DNA of 64,000 nucleotides from Planococcus citreus (GTDB taxonomy: Bacteria; Bacillota; Bacilli; Bacillales_A; Planococcaceae), in NCBI RefSeq assembly GCF_003664125.1, contig NZ_RCCP01000004.1, forward strand, positions 1 through 64,000, written 5' to 3'. Positions within the stretch are counted from its first letter, which is position 1; every line of letters begins with the position of its first letter. Position numbers and translations under genes: made by a program. The notes beneath the pieces are model-generated. The model saw only the letters and a program-made list of their open reading frames with translations. It was not told the origin of the DNA and made no database searches. Shown in pieces: positions 27,295-36,028 of the stretch.

Positions 27295-28401
27295 ATGCTA
27301 TTGACGATTCAACCGGAAGAGCTGACCGAACGCTGGTATGATGTGTTCGAACAAATTGAATGGACAGAAGTATTGCTGTTCTTGTTTTACGTGGCGTGTA
27401 TTTTTCTCGTCAGGGCAATTGTGCTCGGCATTTCTCGCCGCTTAAGCACTAATCGGGTCTTCCGCCACGTGGACCCTGTGCTCCGGAGCTTATTGAACTG
27501 GGCCACAACCTATGGGATTTTGCTATTTATGATTTTTTATTTTTCCAACTCGGGATGGATGTTCGATCGGCTGTTTGAAATCGGCAATGTCGAAATCACG
27601 GCGTTCCTATTAATCCTTGTCGTCTTGATTGTGTCGCTTGCCAACCGGGCGTCGAAAATCATCACACGTTATATTTTGCCGAATGTCTATCAGCGCTACC
27701 ACTTGGACCGTGGCATGAGCTATACATTCGATAGGATGTTCCACTATACGGTGATGGCCATCGCCATCGTCGTCAGCTTGACGACGGTCGGGTTGGATTT
27801 AAGTGCCTTGACAGTGTTCGCCGGTGTGCTTGGCGTCGGGATCGGTTTTGGTCTGCAGAACATCGCCTCGAACTTTATTTCCGGGATCATCTTGCTGTTC
27901 GAGCGGCCAATTAAAGTCGGCGACCGGGTGATCATCGATGATTTGATCGGCGATGTCGATAAAATTTCGATGCGCTCGACCGTCATCAAGACGATTCACA
28001 ATGAACACGTCATCGTGCCGAACTCCTATTTCCTGGAGGAGCAAGTGGTTAACCGTTCCTACGGCGATCCGCGCATGCGGCTTGTGGTGCCGGTCGGTGT
28101 CGCATATGGGACGGATGCCGACAAAGTGAAAAGGGTCTTGCTGCAAGCGGCACAAGAAGAAGAACAAGCAGGCGGTGTCGTCTTGTCAGAACCGGCACCG
28201 TTCGTCAATTTTGCAGCGTTCGGCGAGTCGTCGCTCGATTTTGAGCTGATGGTCTGGATCGACAACTCGAACCAAGTCATCGCCACAAAAAGCGCATTGA
28301 ATTTCCGCATCAACCGACTGTTTGCGGAACACGAGATTGAAATCCCATTCCCTCAGCGCGATCTGCATATTAAGAGCATGCCTGACATGAAGCAGCCATG
28401 A
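27295..28401 (+). CDS. MscS-family mechanosensitive channel (YkuT-like)
   Basis: 368 residues. Membrane helices at about residues 22-45, 65-85 and 97-118, then the pore helix region GVLGVGIGFGLQNIASNFISG (~res 178-198) and the beta domain starting IKVGDRVIIDDLIGDV. The C-terminal alpha-beta domain closes with FPQRDLHI. It releases osmolytes upon hypo-osmotic shock. Start behind AAAGGGGGC. Confidence 0.9.
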   Translation: MLLTIQPEELTERWYDVFEQIEWTEVLLFLFYVACIFLVRAIVLGISRRLSTNRVFRHVDPVLRSLLNWATTYGILLFMIFYFSNSGWMFDRLFEIGNVEITAFLLILVVLIVSLANRASKIITRYILPNVYQRYHLDRGMSYTFDRMFHYTVMAIAIVVSLTTVGLDLSALTVFAGVLGVGIGFGLQNIASNFISGIILLFERPIKVGDRVIIDDLIGDVDKISMRSTVIKTIHNEHVIVPNSYFLEEQVVNRSYGDPRMRLVVPVGVAYGTDADKVKRVLLQAAQEEEQAGGVVLSEPAPFVNFAAFGESSLDFELMVWIDNSNQVIATKSALNFRINRLFAEHEIEIPFPQRDLHIKSMPDMKQP

Positions 28402-28457
28402 AAACCTTCCAGCGTCATGGATTTTAAATCCGCTTCAAACAAGAGGAGGCACAACAG

Positions 28458-28826
28458 ATGAATGAATTTGCAGAGTACTTGGCGAAGATCGACAACCCGG
28501 ATCACCGCGAACGGGTCGAAGAAGTGTTGAAATGGGTCATGGAAACCTATCCTCAGCTCGTTCCGCGTGTTGCGTGGAATCAGCCGATGTTCACCGATCA
28601 TGGCACCTTTATCATCGCGTTCAGCACCGCGAAAAAACATATGGCGGTGGCACCGGAAAAAGCAGCGATCGACCGCTTCGAGCAGGACATTGAAGCAGGC
28701 GGCCATTCGAGCACGAAGCAATTGATCCGCATGAGCTGGGACAGCCCTGTCGATTACGCATTGCTGGGTAAACTGATTGAATTCAATATCGAAGACAAAG
28801 CGGATTATGAGAAGTTTTGGCGGTAA
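28458..28826 (+). CDS. DUF1801-family protein (YdhG-like)
   Basis: 122 residues of a single alpha-beta domain with the hallmark [28 protein letters not shown] (~res 44-71). B. subtilis relatives have been proposed as frataxin-like iron chaperones; the true function is open. AGGAGG precedes the start. It stands between mscS and a terminator. Confidence 0.78.
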   Translation: MNEFAEYLAKIDNPDHRERVEEVLKWVMETYPQLVPRVAWNQPMFTDHGTFIIAFSTAKKHMAVAPEKAAIDRFEQDIEAGGHSSTKQLIRMSWDSPVDYALLGKLIEFNIEDKADYEKFWR

Positions 28827-28888
28827 ATAAAACTATTCTGTAACGAGAGGGTTTGGGATTTTCCTCTCATGACTTGATTAGGACAATG

Positions 28889-28921
28889 AAAAAAGGAAGA
28901 GACCGTGGTCTCTTCCTTTTG
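28889..28921. terminator. bidirectional terminator
   Basis: AAAAGGAAGAGACC and GGTCTCTTCCTTTT pair around GT between the convergent DUF1801 and EAL genes. Confidence 0.87.
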
Positions 28922-29923
28922 TTATGAAGCCGTCTTCGCCGCAAGCGGTGCTGCCGCCGGCTTGCCGAAATAATAGCCTTGGAATAATTCGTAGCCTTGT
29001 GCTTTCAGCCACAGGAAATCTTCTTCGGTCTCGATGCCTTCTGCAAGCGGCGTTGAGCCGACTGCCTGGGCTTTCTCGAGGAAGCTCTGTGCGACTGCTT
29101 GCTTAGCGGAATCGTTCGCCACGCCATCGACGTATTTCATATCGAGCTTCATGAAATGCGGCTTCAATTCGTCGAGCACTTCAGCGGTGCTATAGCCTTC
29201 ACCGACATCGTCGAGTGCGTATTGAAAGCCTCTCGATTTGTAATAGCCGAGGATGCGCTTCAAATGCTCGAGGTCATCGACTTTCTCGGATTCGACGACT
29301 TCGAACACCAATTGGTTCGGGTCGACGCCTGTCTGGTGGGCCAGGTCGATTGTCGAACGCAGGCAAAACTCCGGCGAGTAAATCGAAGTCGGGATAAAAT
29401 TGATGAACGCTTTTTCACCGGACAGTTGGCCGGCCGCGCGAACGGCGGTCATCCGGCAGACGCGGTCAAGTGCATACAAGCGGCCGCGGCTTTTCGCTGC
29501 AGGGAAGATGGTGTTCGGGTAAATGACTTGCCCGTCGGCGTCATGGAACCGTGCGAGCATTTCATAGGCGAAGATGTTGCGGTCTTGATCGACGATCGGC
29601 TGGAAATGGGAAACGATGCGTTCGTTTTGGATGACTTCATCGATCCATTCCATATCGAATACTTGGTGCATGTCGGTAATCGGCTGGTAACTTTCCTGGT
29701 TGATGCGGAATTCAGCCAATTCGGTTTCCAGCAGGTCTTCACAAAAACTCAAAAATTCACGAGCGCCGAACTCGCCCATGCGCACCCGGCTGTCTTTCAA
29801 AGAGACGTCCAAGCCTTGGCGTTCTAAATGATCTATGGCAATGGGAATAATGGAATGGTTTAATTCACCGCTTAGGCGAATATCAAATGTCAGTGTCGAG
29901 ACAGAACAATTATTGCAGTTCAA
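28922..29923 (-). CDS. EAL-domain protein, probable c-di-GMP phosphodiesterase
   Basis: 333 residues. Residues 1-90 are an uncharacterised N-terminal part with a CNNC motif at 3-6. The EAL domain (~res 95-325) keeps the catalytic landmarks: YEMLAR in the EAL position (~122-127), NFIPTSIY (~174-181), FEVVESE, LDDVGEGYS (~239-247), LKLDMKYVDG-type MKLDMKYVDG and AEGIETEEDF (~296-305), GYYFGKP. It is therefore predicted active and soluble. A SigA-type promoter lies upstream. It probably lowers c-di-GMP, which is sensed by the riboswitch of the main flagellar operon. Confidence 0.87.
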   Translation of the reverse strand: MNCNNCSVSTLTFDIRLSGELNHSIIPIAIDHLERQGLDVSLKDSRVRMGEFGAREFLSFCEDLLETELAEFRINQESYQPITDMHQVFDMEWIDEVIQNERIVSHFQPIVDQDRNIFAYEMLARFHDADGQVIYPNTIFPAAKSRGRLYALDRVCRMTAVRAAGQLSGEKAFINFIPTSIYSPEFCLRSTIDLAHQTGVDPNQLVFEVVESEKVDDLEHLKRILGYYKSRGFQYALDDVGEGYSTAEVLDELKPHFMKLDMKYVDGVANDSAKQAVAQSFLEKAQAVGSTPLAEGIETEEDFLWLKAQGYELFQGYYFGKPAAAPLAAKTAS

Positions 29924-29954
29924 ACATGCTCCCCCTTAAATTTGTGGTAATTAA

Positions 29955-29982
29955 AGTATATCGGATGTGACTTAATTCACAA
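29955..29982 (-). promoter_or_regulatory. SigA-type promoter of the EAL gene
   Basis: Minus strand TTGTGA, 16 bases, TATACT, ending about 30 bases before the start codon, whose site is AAGGGGGAG. Confidence 0.6.
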
Positions 29983-30142
29983 GAATTTTTTACAAAATTA
30001 GCTTTTAAGGCATAAAAGGCAAAGTATATAACAAAAAATGGTTACCTTTATGATATTGCTTTATTGCTGCGAGTCGGAAGCTTTGCCTAGCTTCCTGTGA
30101 AAACGCTAAAATGGGAATATTAACTTTTCGGGAGGCGATAGG

Positions 30143-30604
30143 ATGAATGAAGAAATAATGTTTCGGCAATGGAAAACCTGGCGCGGCATGATCATCAAAC
30201 TGTTGGATAAGATGAGCGAAGAAGAAGCAGACCAAATGCCGACACCGTTCCGCAACTCGATCCGCTGGAACGCGGGGCATCTGGCCACGGGAATCGATAG
30301 TTTCGTTTCGAAATCACTCGACACGGAGCCGTTTTTGCCGCAACGCTATAAAGAATTATTCGCCAGCGGAACATCCCCGCAAAATTGGGAAGGCGACGTG
30401 CCGTCATTAGAAGAACTTAAGCAAGTGCTGCGCGACCAGCCCGACCAAATCGAGCGTGTGACCGCCGGCAAACTCGATAGTAAATTGCTCGAGCCGTTTC
30501 TTGGCATGGAGACGCTCGGGGAAGTCCTGGCGTTCATGATTTCACATGACGCGCTTCATCTCGGAACGATGAGCGCTATCCGCAAAACGATCAAAATTCA
30601 ATAA
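30143..30604 (+). CDS. DinB-family protein
   Basis: 153 residues of a four-helix DinB/YfiT bundle. Histidines in NAGHLATGID (~res 44-53) and SHDALHLGTM (~133-142) are placed as the family's metal ligands. Such proteins include thiol-dependent transferases and many of unknown role. GGGAGG precedes the start. Confidence 0.8.
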   Translation: MNEEIMFRQWKTWRGMIIKLLDKMSEEEADQMPTPFRNSIRWNAGHLATGIDSFVSKSLDTEPFLPQRYKELFASGTSPQNWEGDVPSLEELKQVLRDQPDQIERVTAGKLDSKLLEPFLGMETLGEVLAFMISHDALHLGTMSAIRKTIKIQ

Positions 30605-30610
30605 CTAGAC

Positions 30611-30644
30611 AAAAGCCCCGACTGAATCTGCAGTCGGGGCTTTG
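30611..30644 (+). terminator. terminator after dinB-like gene
   Basis: AAAGCCCCGACTG pairs with CAGTCGGGGCTTT around AATCTG. Confidence 0.85.
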
Positions 30645-30747
30645 TTACAGGAGTATGTCATTGTCATTTCCATGGTCATATCGGCGTGCCTGCCCTTATA
30701 CAAAGTGGTATACTGAAAGCAATTCATTGGAAAAGGTGGCAGGCAGA

Positions 30748-31578
30748 ATGTCTTCATTTAAGGAGTTTTGCGGATATATCACAGCGAGCCCGCGTACGCT
30801 CGCTGAACAAGTAGTGGACCGGGTGCTTGCGAAAATCGACCAGGATATCCCGGCAGAGGAACGCTTGCGCGCGGTGGACATGTACGAAGAATTGCTTGGC
30901 TATCTCGGCGAGACCATCGGCAATGAAGCCGACCTCGAGGTGCCGGACGCCCTCATCGAGTGGAGCAAGCAAAATGCAGAGATGCAAGTATCTTCCGGCG
31001 GCAAGATTTCAGAGATCGTCGTGCGTTATCCACCGACGCGCGTCGTCATGGCGGAATTGTTCACGGAACTGAGCGTCAAATCAGGGCTCAGCCTGGAAGA
31101 GAATGCGCTAGTCATCAAACGCATCAACACCTTGCTCGATGTCAGCCTGAACGAAACTTTCTTTGCGTTCGAACGGCTCCAGGAAAAATACGAAGCGGAA
31201 ATGCAAAGCGAGATGATTGCGCTGTCGGCACCGATCGTTCCAGTCGCGGACGATGTCGTCGTCTTGCCGTTAATCGGCTATCTCGACAGCTACCGTGTCA
31301 ACCACATTTTGACGAATGTCATCCCGCGCATTGCGGAAATGGATGTCTATCACGTCATCACGGATTTCTCGGGCGTCTTGAAGATTGACGACCAGACCGC
31401 AGAAGCGATCCACCATATCGGCAGCACGCTCAGCCTAATGGGCATCCACGTCGTCGTGGCGGGGCTGCGTCCGGACTTGGTGCAGACCATCGTCCAGTCG
31501 GGCATTCAATTAGCATCGGCGGATGCCTATGCGACCGTCAAGCAAGCGCTGGAAAGTTTGGAGAAAGTCGAATCGTAA
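30748..31578 (+). CDS. RsbR-like STAS-domain protein (stressosome family)
   Basis: 276 residues, the usual RsbR paralogue length. A helical N-terminal domain (~res 1-140) precedes a STAS domain (~res 160-272) with VLPLIGYLDSYRVNHI and ITDFSGVLKIDDQTAEAIHHI. The phosphorylated position of RsbR STAS domains is occupied by Ser in DFSG. It may join a stressosome; no rsbS or rsbT is nearby. AAGGTGG precedes the ATG used here; the open frame extends 31 codons upstream. Confidence 0.8.
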   Translation: MSSFKEFCGYITASPRTLAEQVVDRVLAKIDQDIPAEERLRAVDMYEELLGYLGETIGNEADLEVPDALIEWSKQNAEMQVSSGGKISEIVVRYPPTRVVMAELFTELSVKSGLSLEENALVIKRINTLLDVSLNETFFAFERLQEKYEAEMQSEMIALSAPIVPVADDVVVLPLIGYLDSYRVNHILTNVIPRIAEMDVYHVITDFSGVLKIDDQTAEAIHHIGSTLSLMGIHVVVAGLRPDLVQTIVQSGIQLASADAYATVKQALESLEKVES

Positions 31579-31582
31579 GCAA

Positions 31583-31613
31583 AGCTGGACTCTATAGGGG
31601 TCCGGTTTTTTTG
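31583..31613 (+). terminator. terminator after rsbR-like gene
   Basis: CTGGACTC and GGGGTCCGG form a stem around TATA, followed by seven T residues. Confidence 0.7.
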
Positions 31614-31623
31614 TGGGGTTTAG

Positions 31624-31650
31624 TAAATATTTTCGTGAAACTGCCGATAA
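31624..31650 (+). promoter_or_regulatory. SigD (flagellar) promoter
   Basis: TAAA, 15 bases, GCCGATAA matches the SigD consensus TAAA-N15-GCCGATAT in seven of eight -10 positions. It lies about 157 bases upstream of the GAF-HD-GYP gene and may drive the five genes through csrA. Confidence 0.82.
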
Positions 31651-31806
31651 TAAAAGAGAGAGCTTAGTAGGTTGGATGTGTATGGAAATGTAAATATTTT
31701 CATTTAAGTATCCATGAGGTATTGTGAGAAACGTGATAATAAGCTATCGTTTGGAATAAATAATTCATCTTGATTTCAAAGTAAAAACTTATAGCGGAGG
31801 CCCTTC

Positions 31807-32952
31807 ATGAACGAAACCGAACAATTGGAACAGCGCATCCAGGAGCTGATGGCGTTATGGGATGCATCGAAAGAGCTCAATTCCCATCTTGAACAGGATA
31901 AAGTGTTCGACAATATTTTGCAGCAGATGATGCATGTCATCGGAGCGGAAGCGGGAACTTTATGGATTGCGGATACAGACGGGCAGCACTTGCAGGCTGT
32001 GTCCGCATTCGGTGCGGCTGCCGAAGAAATTCTCGATGTGAAAGTGCCGAGAGGGCAAGGCGTCGTATGGAAAGTGCTCGAAACGGGCCAGGCCGAGCGC
32101 ATCGAAGACGTCACGCGGCACGCCGATTGGAACGAGCGGATCGACCAGGAGAGCGGCTTCATCACGAGTTCTCTCCTGACGGTTCCGTTGATCGTTAAAA
32201 GCCAATTGCTCGGCTCTTTGCAATTGCTCAACAAGCGCGACGGCGAATTTTTTACCGAACAAGATCTGCGCCTAGCAGAAGCGCTGGCGCATCAATCTGC
32301 GCTCGCGCTGCATAATAGCCAAATGTACGATGAGCTCAACCGCATGCTCATCAGTATGATCCGCACGCTCGCGACGCTGCTCGATGCACGCGACCCTTAT
32401 ACAGCGGGGCATTCGGGGCGCGTCGCGAATTATGCCTTGTGGATTGCGCAGAAAATCGGTATGGCACCATCAGAATGCGAAGAGCTGTATAAAGCAGCGC
32501 TGTTGCACGATATCGGAAAAATCGGCATCCGTGATGAATTGCTTCAAAAACCTGGGCGCTTAACGAAAGAGGAATTCAGCGCCATCCAACAGCATACAGT
32601 GATCGGTGCAGGGATTCTTGCGAACATGGAGCCGCGGCATGCGATGGAGCGAGCGGTGGAAACGGCGAAATCCCACCATGAGCGCCTGAACGGCAGCGGC
32701 TATCCGGAAGGGCTAAAAGGCGATGCGATCCCGCTGTTCGCGCGCATTGTCGGCGTCGCGGATACCTTTGATGCGATGACCACTGTCCGCCCGTATAGCA
32801 AAGGGTTCACTCCGCAAGAAAGCGCAGAAGAACTCTTGCGCTGCCAAGGCGAGTTGTTTGAAGCGGAATTGGTCGATGCGATGATCTCGATCTTAGAAGA
32901 ATGCGACTACGATTTAAGCACGTATAAAACAGAGCGGAGATACCGGATATGA
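31807..32952 (+). CDS. GAF-HD-GYP protein, probable c-di-GMP phosphodiesterase
   Basis: 381 residues. GAF sensor (~res 15-165, with FDNILQQMMHVIGAEAGTLWI and the LLTVPLIVKSQLLGSLQLLN stretch) and HD-GYP domain (~res 185-372): TAGHSGRVANYA, LLHDIGKIGI (~234-243), SHHERLNGSGYPEGL (~295-309) and GVADTFDAMTT. All metal-binding motifs are present. It degrades c-di-GMP in response to an unknown GAF ligand. A SigD promoter puts it in the motility regulon. Its stop overlaps the next start. Confidence 0.88.
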   Translation: MNETEQLEQRIQELMALWDASKELNSHLEQDKVFDNILQQMMHVIGAEAGTLWIADTDGQHLQAVSAFGAAAEEILDVKVPRGQGVVWKVLETGQAERIEDVTRHADWNERIDQESGFITSSLLTVPLIVKSQLLGSLQLLNKRDGEFFTEQDLRLAEALAHQSALALHNSQMYDELNRMLISMIRTLATLLDARDPYTAGHSGRVANYALWIAQKIGMAPSECEELYKAALLHDIGKIGIRDELLQKPGRLTKEEFSAIQQHTVIGAGILANMEPRHAMERAVETAKSHHERLNGSGYPEGLKGDAIPLFARIVGVADTFDAMTTVRPYSKGFTPQESAEELLRCQGELFEAELVDAMISILEECDYDLSTYKTERRYRI

Positions 32953-33293
32953 GCATGTTTGATTATTTACTACTGGGCCACTTAGTCGGCGATTTTTTGT
33001 TGCAGACTTCGTGGATGGCGAAACACAAAGCGACCCAGTGGCTGCCGCTCCTGGCGCATGTGTCGGTGTACACGGCGGTCATCGCGTTGTTCGGTTTATT
33101 TGCAGGCGGCTTGTCGCTACCGGCGATTGCGCTCGTCTTCATAAGCCACATCGCGCTCGACCGGCGGCGCTTTGTCCAGTTTTGGGTGGAGCGCATTCAA
33201 ATGACCACAGGATCCGAAAGCAGATGGCTCACGATTGTCGCGGACCAAATTTTCCACCTATTGTTTCTGGCTTTGGCGATCGCATTGACATAG
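32949..33293 (+). CDS. DUF3307-family small membrane protein
   Basis: 114 residues with three or four membrane helices. It starts FDYLLLGHLVGDFLLQTSWMAKHK, a pattern typical of DUF3307, and carries conserved His (LLGHLVGDF, LLAHV, FISHIALD). No function is known. It overlaps the HD-GYP gene by 4 bases and is followed by the cyclase after 9, so it lies inside the signalling operon. Confidence 0.75.
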   Translation: MSMFDYLLLGHLVGDFLLQTSWMAKHKATQWLPLLAHVSVYTAVIALFGLFAGGLSLPAIALVFISHIALDRRRFVQFWVERIQMTTGSESRWLTIVADQIFHLLFLALAIALT

Positions 33294-33302
33294 GAGTGAA
33301 CA

Positions 33303-35111
33303 ATGATGAAATTGAAACCGAAAGTCTACATACTGGAACAGGAATTTCCGATTGACCGTAAAATGGCGTGGCAGCTGCTCGCCGACAATAACCAGATGAA
33401 TGATGCGATCGGCTTGTTTCCTGTATCGTTCGGGCAGGCGAAAACGGAGACAGGCGGCGTGTTTTACCGGGAAGCGGCAGCGAAAGTGATGGGGCTGGTG
33501 CCGATGAAATGGCAGGAGTTTCCGTTCGAATGGCAGGAACAGGAGTATTACACGGTCGAGCGCCGATATTTGTCTGGCCCGCTGCTGTATTATAAATTGA
33601 AAGTCGAATTGTCCGATGCAGCGAGTGGGGGCATGCAAACGAAAATCCGCTTAACCGCCGAGTTCGCACCGCGTAATGCACTCGCTTACCCGGCCATCCA
33701 GACGACTGGGCTGCCGGCGGTCAAAAAGATCATGCTGTATTTGGAGAACGTCCAACTGGATGCACAGTCATCCAAATTAGCGAAACCGGCCGCACCGAAA
33801 GTGAACCATGCCGAACTCGAACGGTTGTCGAATGATTTGCGCGCTTATCCAGTTGCAGAAGAATTTATTGCGCAGCTAAAAGCGCATCTCGCTGAAAGCA
33901 GCGACCAAAACGCAGCGCAATTGGTGCCAAGCCAGCTCGCGAAGTGTTGGGAGATGGACAGTGAGCAAGTGTTGAGGGGCTTGTTGTACGCAACGAAAAC
34001 CGGACTCTCGGACATGAGCTGGCACGTCATTTGCCCAAATTGCCGCGTGTCCAAAGATGACCACCGCAGCTTGTCCGACCTCGAGCAGCAATTCCATTGC
34101 GACCTGTGCGGCGTCTTGTACGATGTGAACTTCGACCAATCCGTCGAGCTGCAATTCGCGGTGCATCCGAACGTCCGCCAAGCCTATGCAGAAGTGTATT
34201 GCGTCGGCGGCCCGGTGATAACGCCGCATATTAAAGCACAGCGCATTCTGCATCCGGGAGATCATGCGGAATTTTTGCTGACGGATCAGGCGTCAATGCG
34301 CTTGAGGGTGCTGCAAAAAAATGATCAAGTGCCAGTCGGGCAGAAGGGTTCGTTCCGTTATACGAAAGCGGGATGGATAGAGGAAGCTCGGGAAGCATCG
34401 AACATTTCCGTCATCAACGACAGCGAAAAAGACATTGTCGTCGCGCTGGAAAATGCCGACTGGAGCAAAGACACGGTGACGGCGGCGAAAGTGACCGCCA
34501 TGCAGGAATTCCGCGATTTGTTTTCGTCGGAAGTGCTGGCGCCGGGGCAGAAAATCGCCATCGGTCATGTGACAATCCTCTTCACCGATTTGAAAGGCTC
34601 GACCGCATTGTACGAAGAAGCGGGAGACGCCAATGCCTACGGACGCGTGCGTGGCCATTTCGATTTTTTGACCGAACACATCAAACAGAATTCCGGCAGC
34701 GTCGTCAAGACGATTGGCGACGCAGTCATGGCGGTATTCTCAAAACCCGCGGACGGCGTCAAAGCGGCGCTCGCCATCCAGGAAAAACTGGACGCCTTTA
34801 ACGAACAGACAAATGATACACTGCTACTAAGGCTCGGCCTATTCAGCGGACCGGCCATCGCCGTCAACTCGAATGACCGGCTCGATTATTTCGGCCGTAC
34901 GGTGAATTTGGCGGCGCGTGTGCAGGGGCAGGGAGATGCGGGGGAAGTAATCCTGAGCCAGGAGTTGCTCGAACAGCCAGACGTAGCGGCGCTATTGGAT
35001 ACGCAACGGCTATCGATTGAGCCTTTTAACGCCGAGTTGAAAGGCATCACAGGCGAGCAAGCCTTGGTGCGTTTGCGTATGCAAGAAATGGCTCATATAG
35101 AAGCAGGCTAA
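33303..35111 (+). CDS. class III nucleotide cyclase with N-terminal DUF5939-type region
   Basis: 602 residues. The N-terminal region (~res 1-200) resembles a START/SRPBCC-like fold; a C-x2-C ... C-x2-C cluster (~res 242-272) suggests a zinc ribbon; the class III cyclase domain spans ~res 415-595. Metal Asp residues are in LFTDLKGST and IGDAVMAVF, the transition-state Asn and Arg in VNLAARVQ, and the purine-specifying Lys and Asp in VVKTIGDA and LDYFGRT. This set predicts an adenylate cyclase. Such enzymes are rare in well-studied Bacillus. The gene sits 29 bases before fliW. Confidence 0.85.
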   Translation: MMKLKPKVYILEQEFPIDRKMAWQLLADNNQMNDAIGLFPVSFGQAKTETGGVFYREAAAKVMGLVPMKWQEFPFEWQEQEYYTVERRYLSGPLLYYKLKVELSDAASGGMQTKIRLTAEFAPRNALAYPAIQTTGLPAVKKIMLYLENVQLDAQSSKLAKPAAPKVNHAELERLSNDLRAYPVAEEFIAQLKAHLAESSDQNAAQLVPSQLAKCWEMDSEQVLRGLLYATKTGLSDMSWHVICPNCRVSKDDHRSLSDLEQQFHCDLCGVLYDVNFDQSVELQFAVHPNVRQAYAEVYCVGGPVITPHIKAQRILHPGDHAEFLLTDQASMRLRVLQKNDQVPVGQKGSFRYTKAGWIEEAREASNISVINDSEKDIVVALENADWSKDTVTAAKVTAMQEFRDLFSSEVLAPGQKIAIGHVTILFTDLKGSTALYEEAGDANAYGRVRGHFDFLTEHIKQNSGSVVKTIGDAVMAVFSKPADGVKAALAIQEKLDAFNEQTNDTLLLRLGLFSGPAIAVNSNDRLDYFGRTVNLAARVQGQGDAGEVILSQELLEQPDVAALLDTQRLSIEPFNAELKGITGEQALVRLRMQEMAHIEAG

Positions 35112-35140
35112 ATCAGGTTTACATAGAAAGGAAGTCAGCC

Positions 35141-35587
35141 ATGAAAATCCACACAGAACAATTCGGCGAGCTCGAACTTGAAGACAACCGTTTATTGACA
35201 TTCGAACGCGGCATCCCGGGATTCGAAGACGAAACGACATTCGTCTTACTTCCGGCAGACCCTGCAGGAGACTCGCCGTTCTTTTTCCTTCAGTCCACAG
35301 AACATGCGGCAATCAGTTTCTTCATGGCGGACCCGTTCGTCTTTTTGCCGGATTATGAAGTGAAGCTTGATGACGCCTTGACTGAGCAACTGAAACTGGA
35401 AGACCCGTCCGATGCGATCGTCTTGGTGACCGTCACAGCGAATCAAAACATTGGGGAAGCGACAGCGAACTTGAAAGCGCCGGTCGTCATAAACAATAAA
35501 CAACAGCTCGGTAAGCAAATCGTCCTCCAAAACCCAAACTACCAAGTGAAACATCCGCTGTTCCAACAAGCGGCAAGGCAGGTGTAA
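35141..35587 (+). CDS. fliW: flagellar assembly factor FliW
   Basis: 148 residues matching FliW throughout: MKIHTEQFGELELEDN, FERGIPGFEDETTFVL, VTVTANQNIGEATANLKAPVVIN. FliW binds flagellin or CsrA in turn and so couples flagellin translation to its export. AAGGAAG precedes the ATG. It is followed by csrA after 3 bases, the conserved pair, and by flagellin. Confidence 0.95.
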   Translation: MKIHTEQFGELELEDNRLLTFERGIPGFEDETTFVLLPADPAGDSPFFFLQSTEHAAISFFMADPFVFLPDYEVKLDDALTEQLKLEDPSDAIVLVTVTANQNIGEATANLKAPVVINNKQQLGKQIVLQNPNYQVKHPLFQQAARQV

Positions 35588-35590
35588 GCG

Positions 35591-35812
35591 ATGCTCGTAC
35601 TCGGACGCAAAGTCGGCGAATCGATCGTCATCGACGACAACATCGAAATCACGGTCACTTCCATCGAAGGCGACCTCATCAAACTGGGCATTTCCGCACC
35701 GAAGGAAATTCCGATTCACCGAAAAGAGATCTATTTGGAGATTCAGGAAGAGAACAAGAACGCGGTGTCGAATGTGATTGATATCAGTGATTTCTTGAAA
35801 ATGAAAAAATAA
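35591..35812 (+). CDS. csrA: translational regulator CsrA
   Basis: 73 residues, full length: [44 protein letters not shown]. CsrA binds GGA motifs in the flagellin leader and blocks its ribosome-binding site; FliW releases it. A matching leader hairpin is visible before hag. AGGTGTAAGCG is a moderate ribosome-binding site inside the fliW end. Confidence 0.96.
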   Translation: MLVLGRKVGESIVIDDNIEITVTSIEGDLIKLGISAPKEIPIHRKEIYLEIQEENKNAVSNVIDISDFLKMKK

Positions 35813-35850
35813 AACCTGGAGCGGGCAACTAGCCTGCTTCAGGTTTTTTG
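35811..35850 (+). terminator. terminator after csrA
   Basis: AAACCTGGAGCGGGC and GCCTGCTTCAGGTTT form an imperfect stem around AACTA, followed by a T run. It separates the fliW-csrA transcript from hag. Confidence 0.8.
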
Positions 35851-35924
35851 CTTGCTTCATAAAGTTTAAATATATATAGGATGAAGTGGCTTCAAAAAGT
35901 TTTTAGAATTTTTTTCAAAAAAGC

Positions 35925-35952
35925 TAAACATTTTAAAACGCCTACCGATAAA
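35925..35952 (+). promoter_or_regulatory. SigD promoter of flagellin gene
   Basis: TAAA (35925-35928) and CCGATAAA with correct spacing match the SigD consensus. It lies about 77 bases before the hag start codon. Confidence 0.83.
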
Positions 35953-35968
35953 TAGAGTGTAAGGCAGT

Positions 35969-36020
35969 CCAAACGGATTTGGGCGCTTGCAAAAAAAACA
36001 AAAAAACATTACACGGAGGT
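35969..36020 (+). promoter_or_regulatory. CsrA-binding sites in the flagellin leader
   Basis: CCAAA-CGGA-TTTGG (35969-35982) is a 5-bp hairpin presenting GGA in a four-base loop, the ideal CsrA target. A second ACGGAGG (36012-36019) is the ribosome-binding site itself. Two such sites, one over the SD, are the known arrangement in the B. subtilis hag leader. Confidence 0.78.
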
Positions 36021-36028
36021 AATACACA

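Noticed and set aside
33303-33950. Frame or fusion error joining a separate protein to the cyclase
   Set aside because: The frame is continuous with even codon use; an N-terminal DUF5939-type region before the cyclase domain is known in the family.
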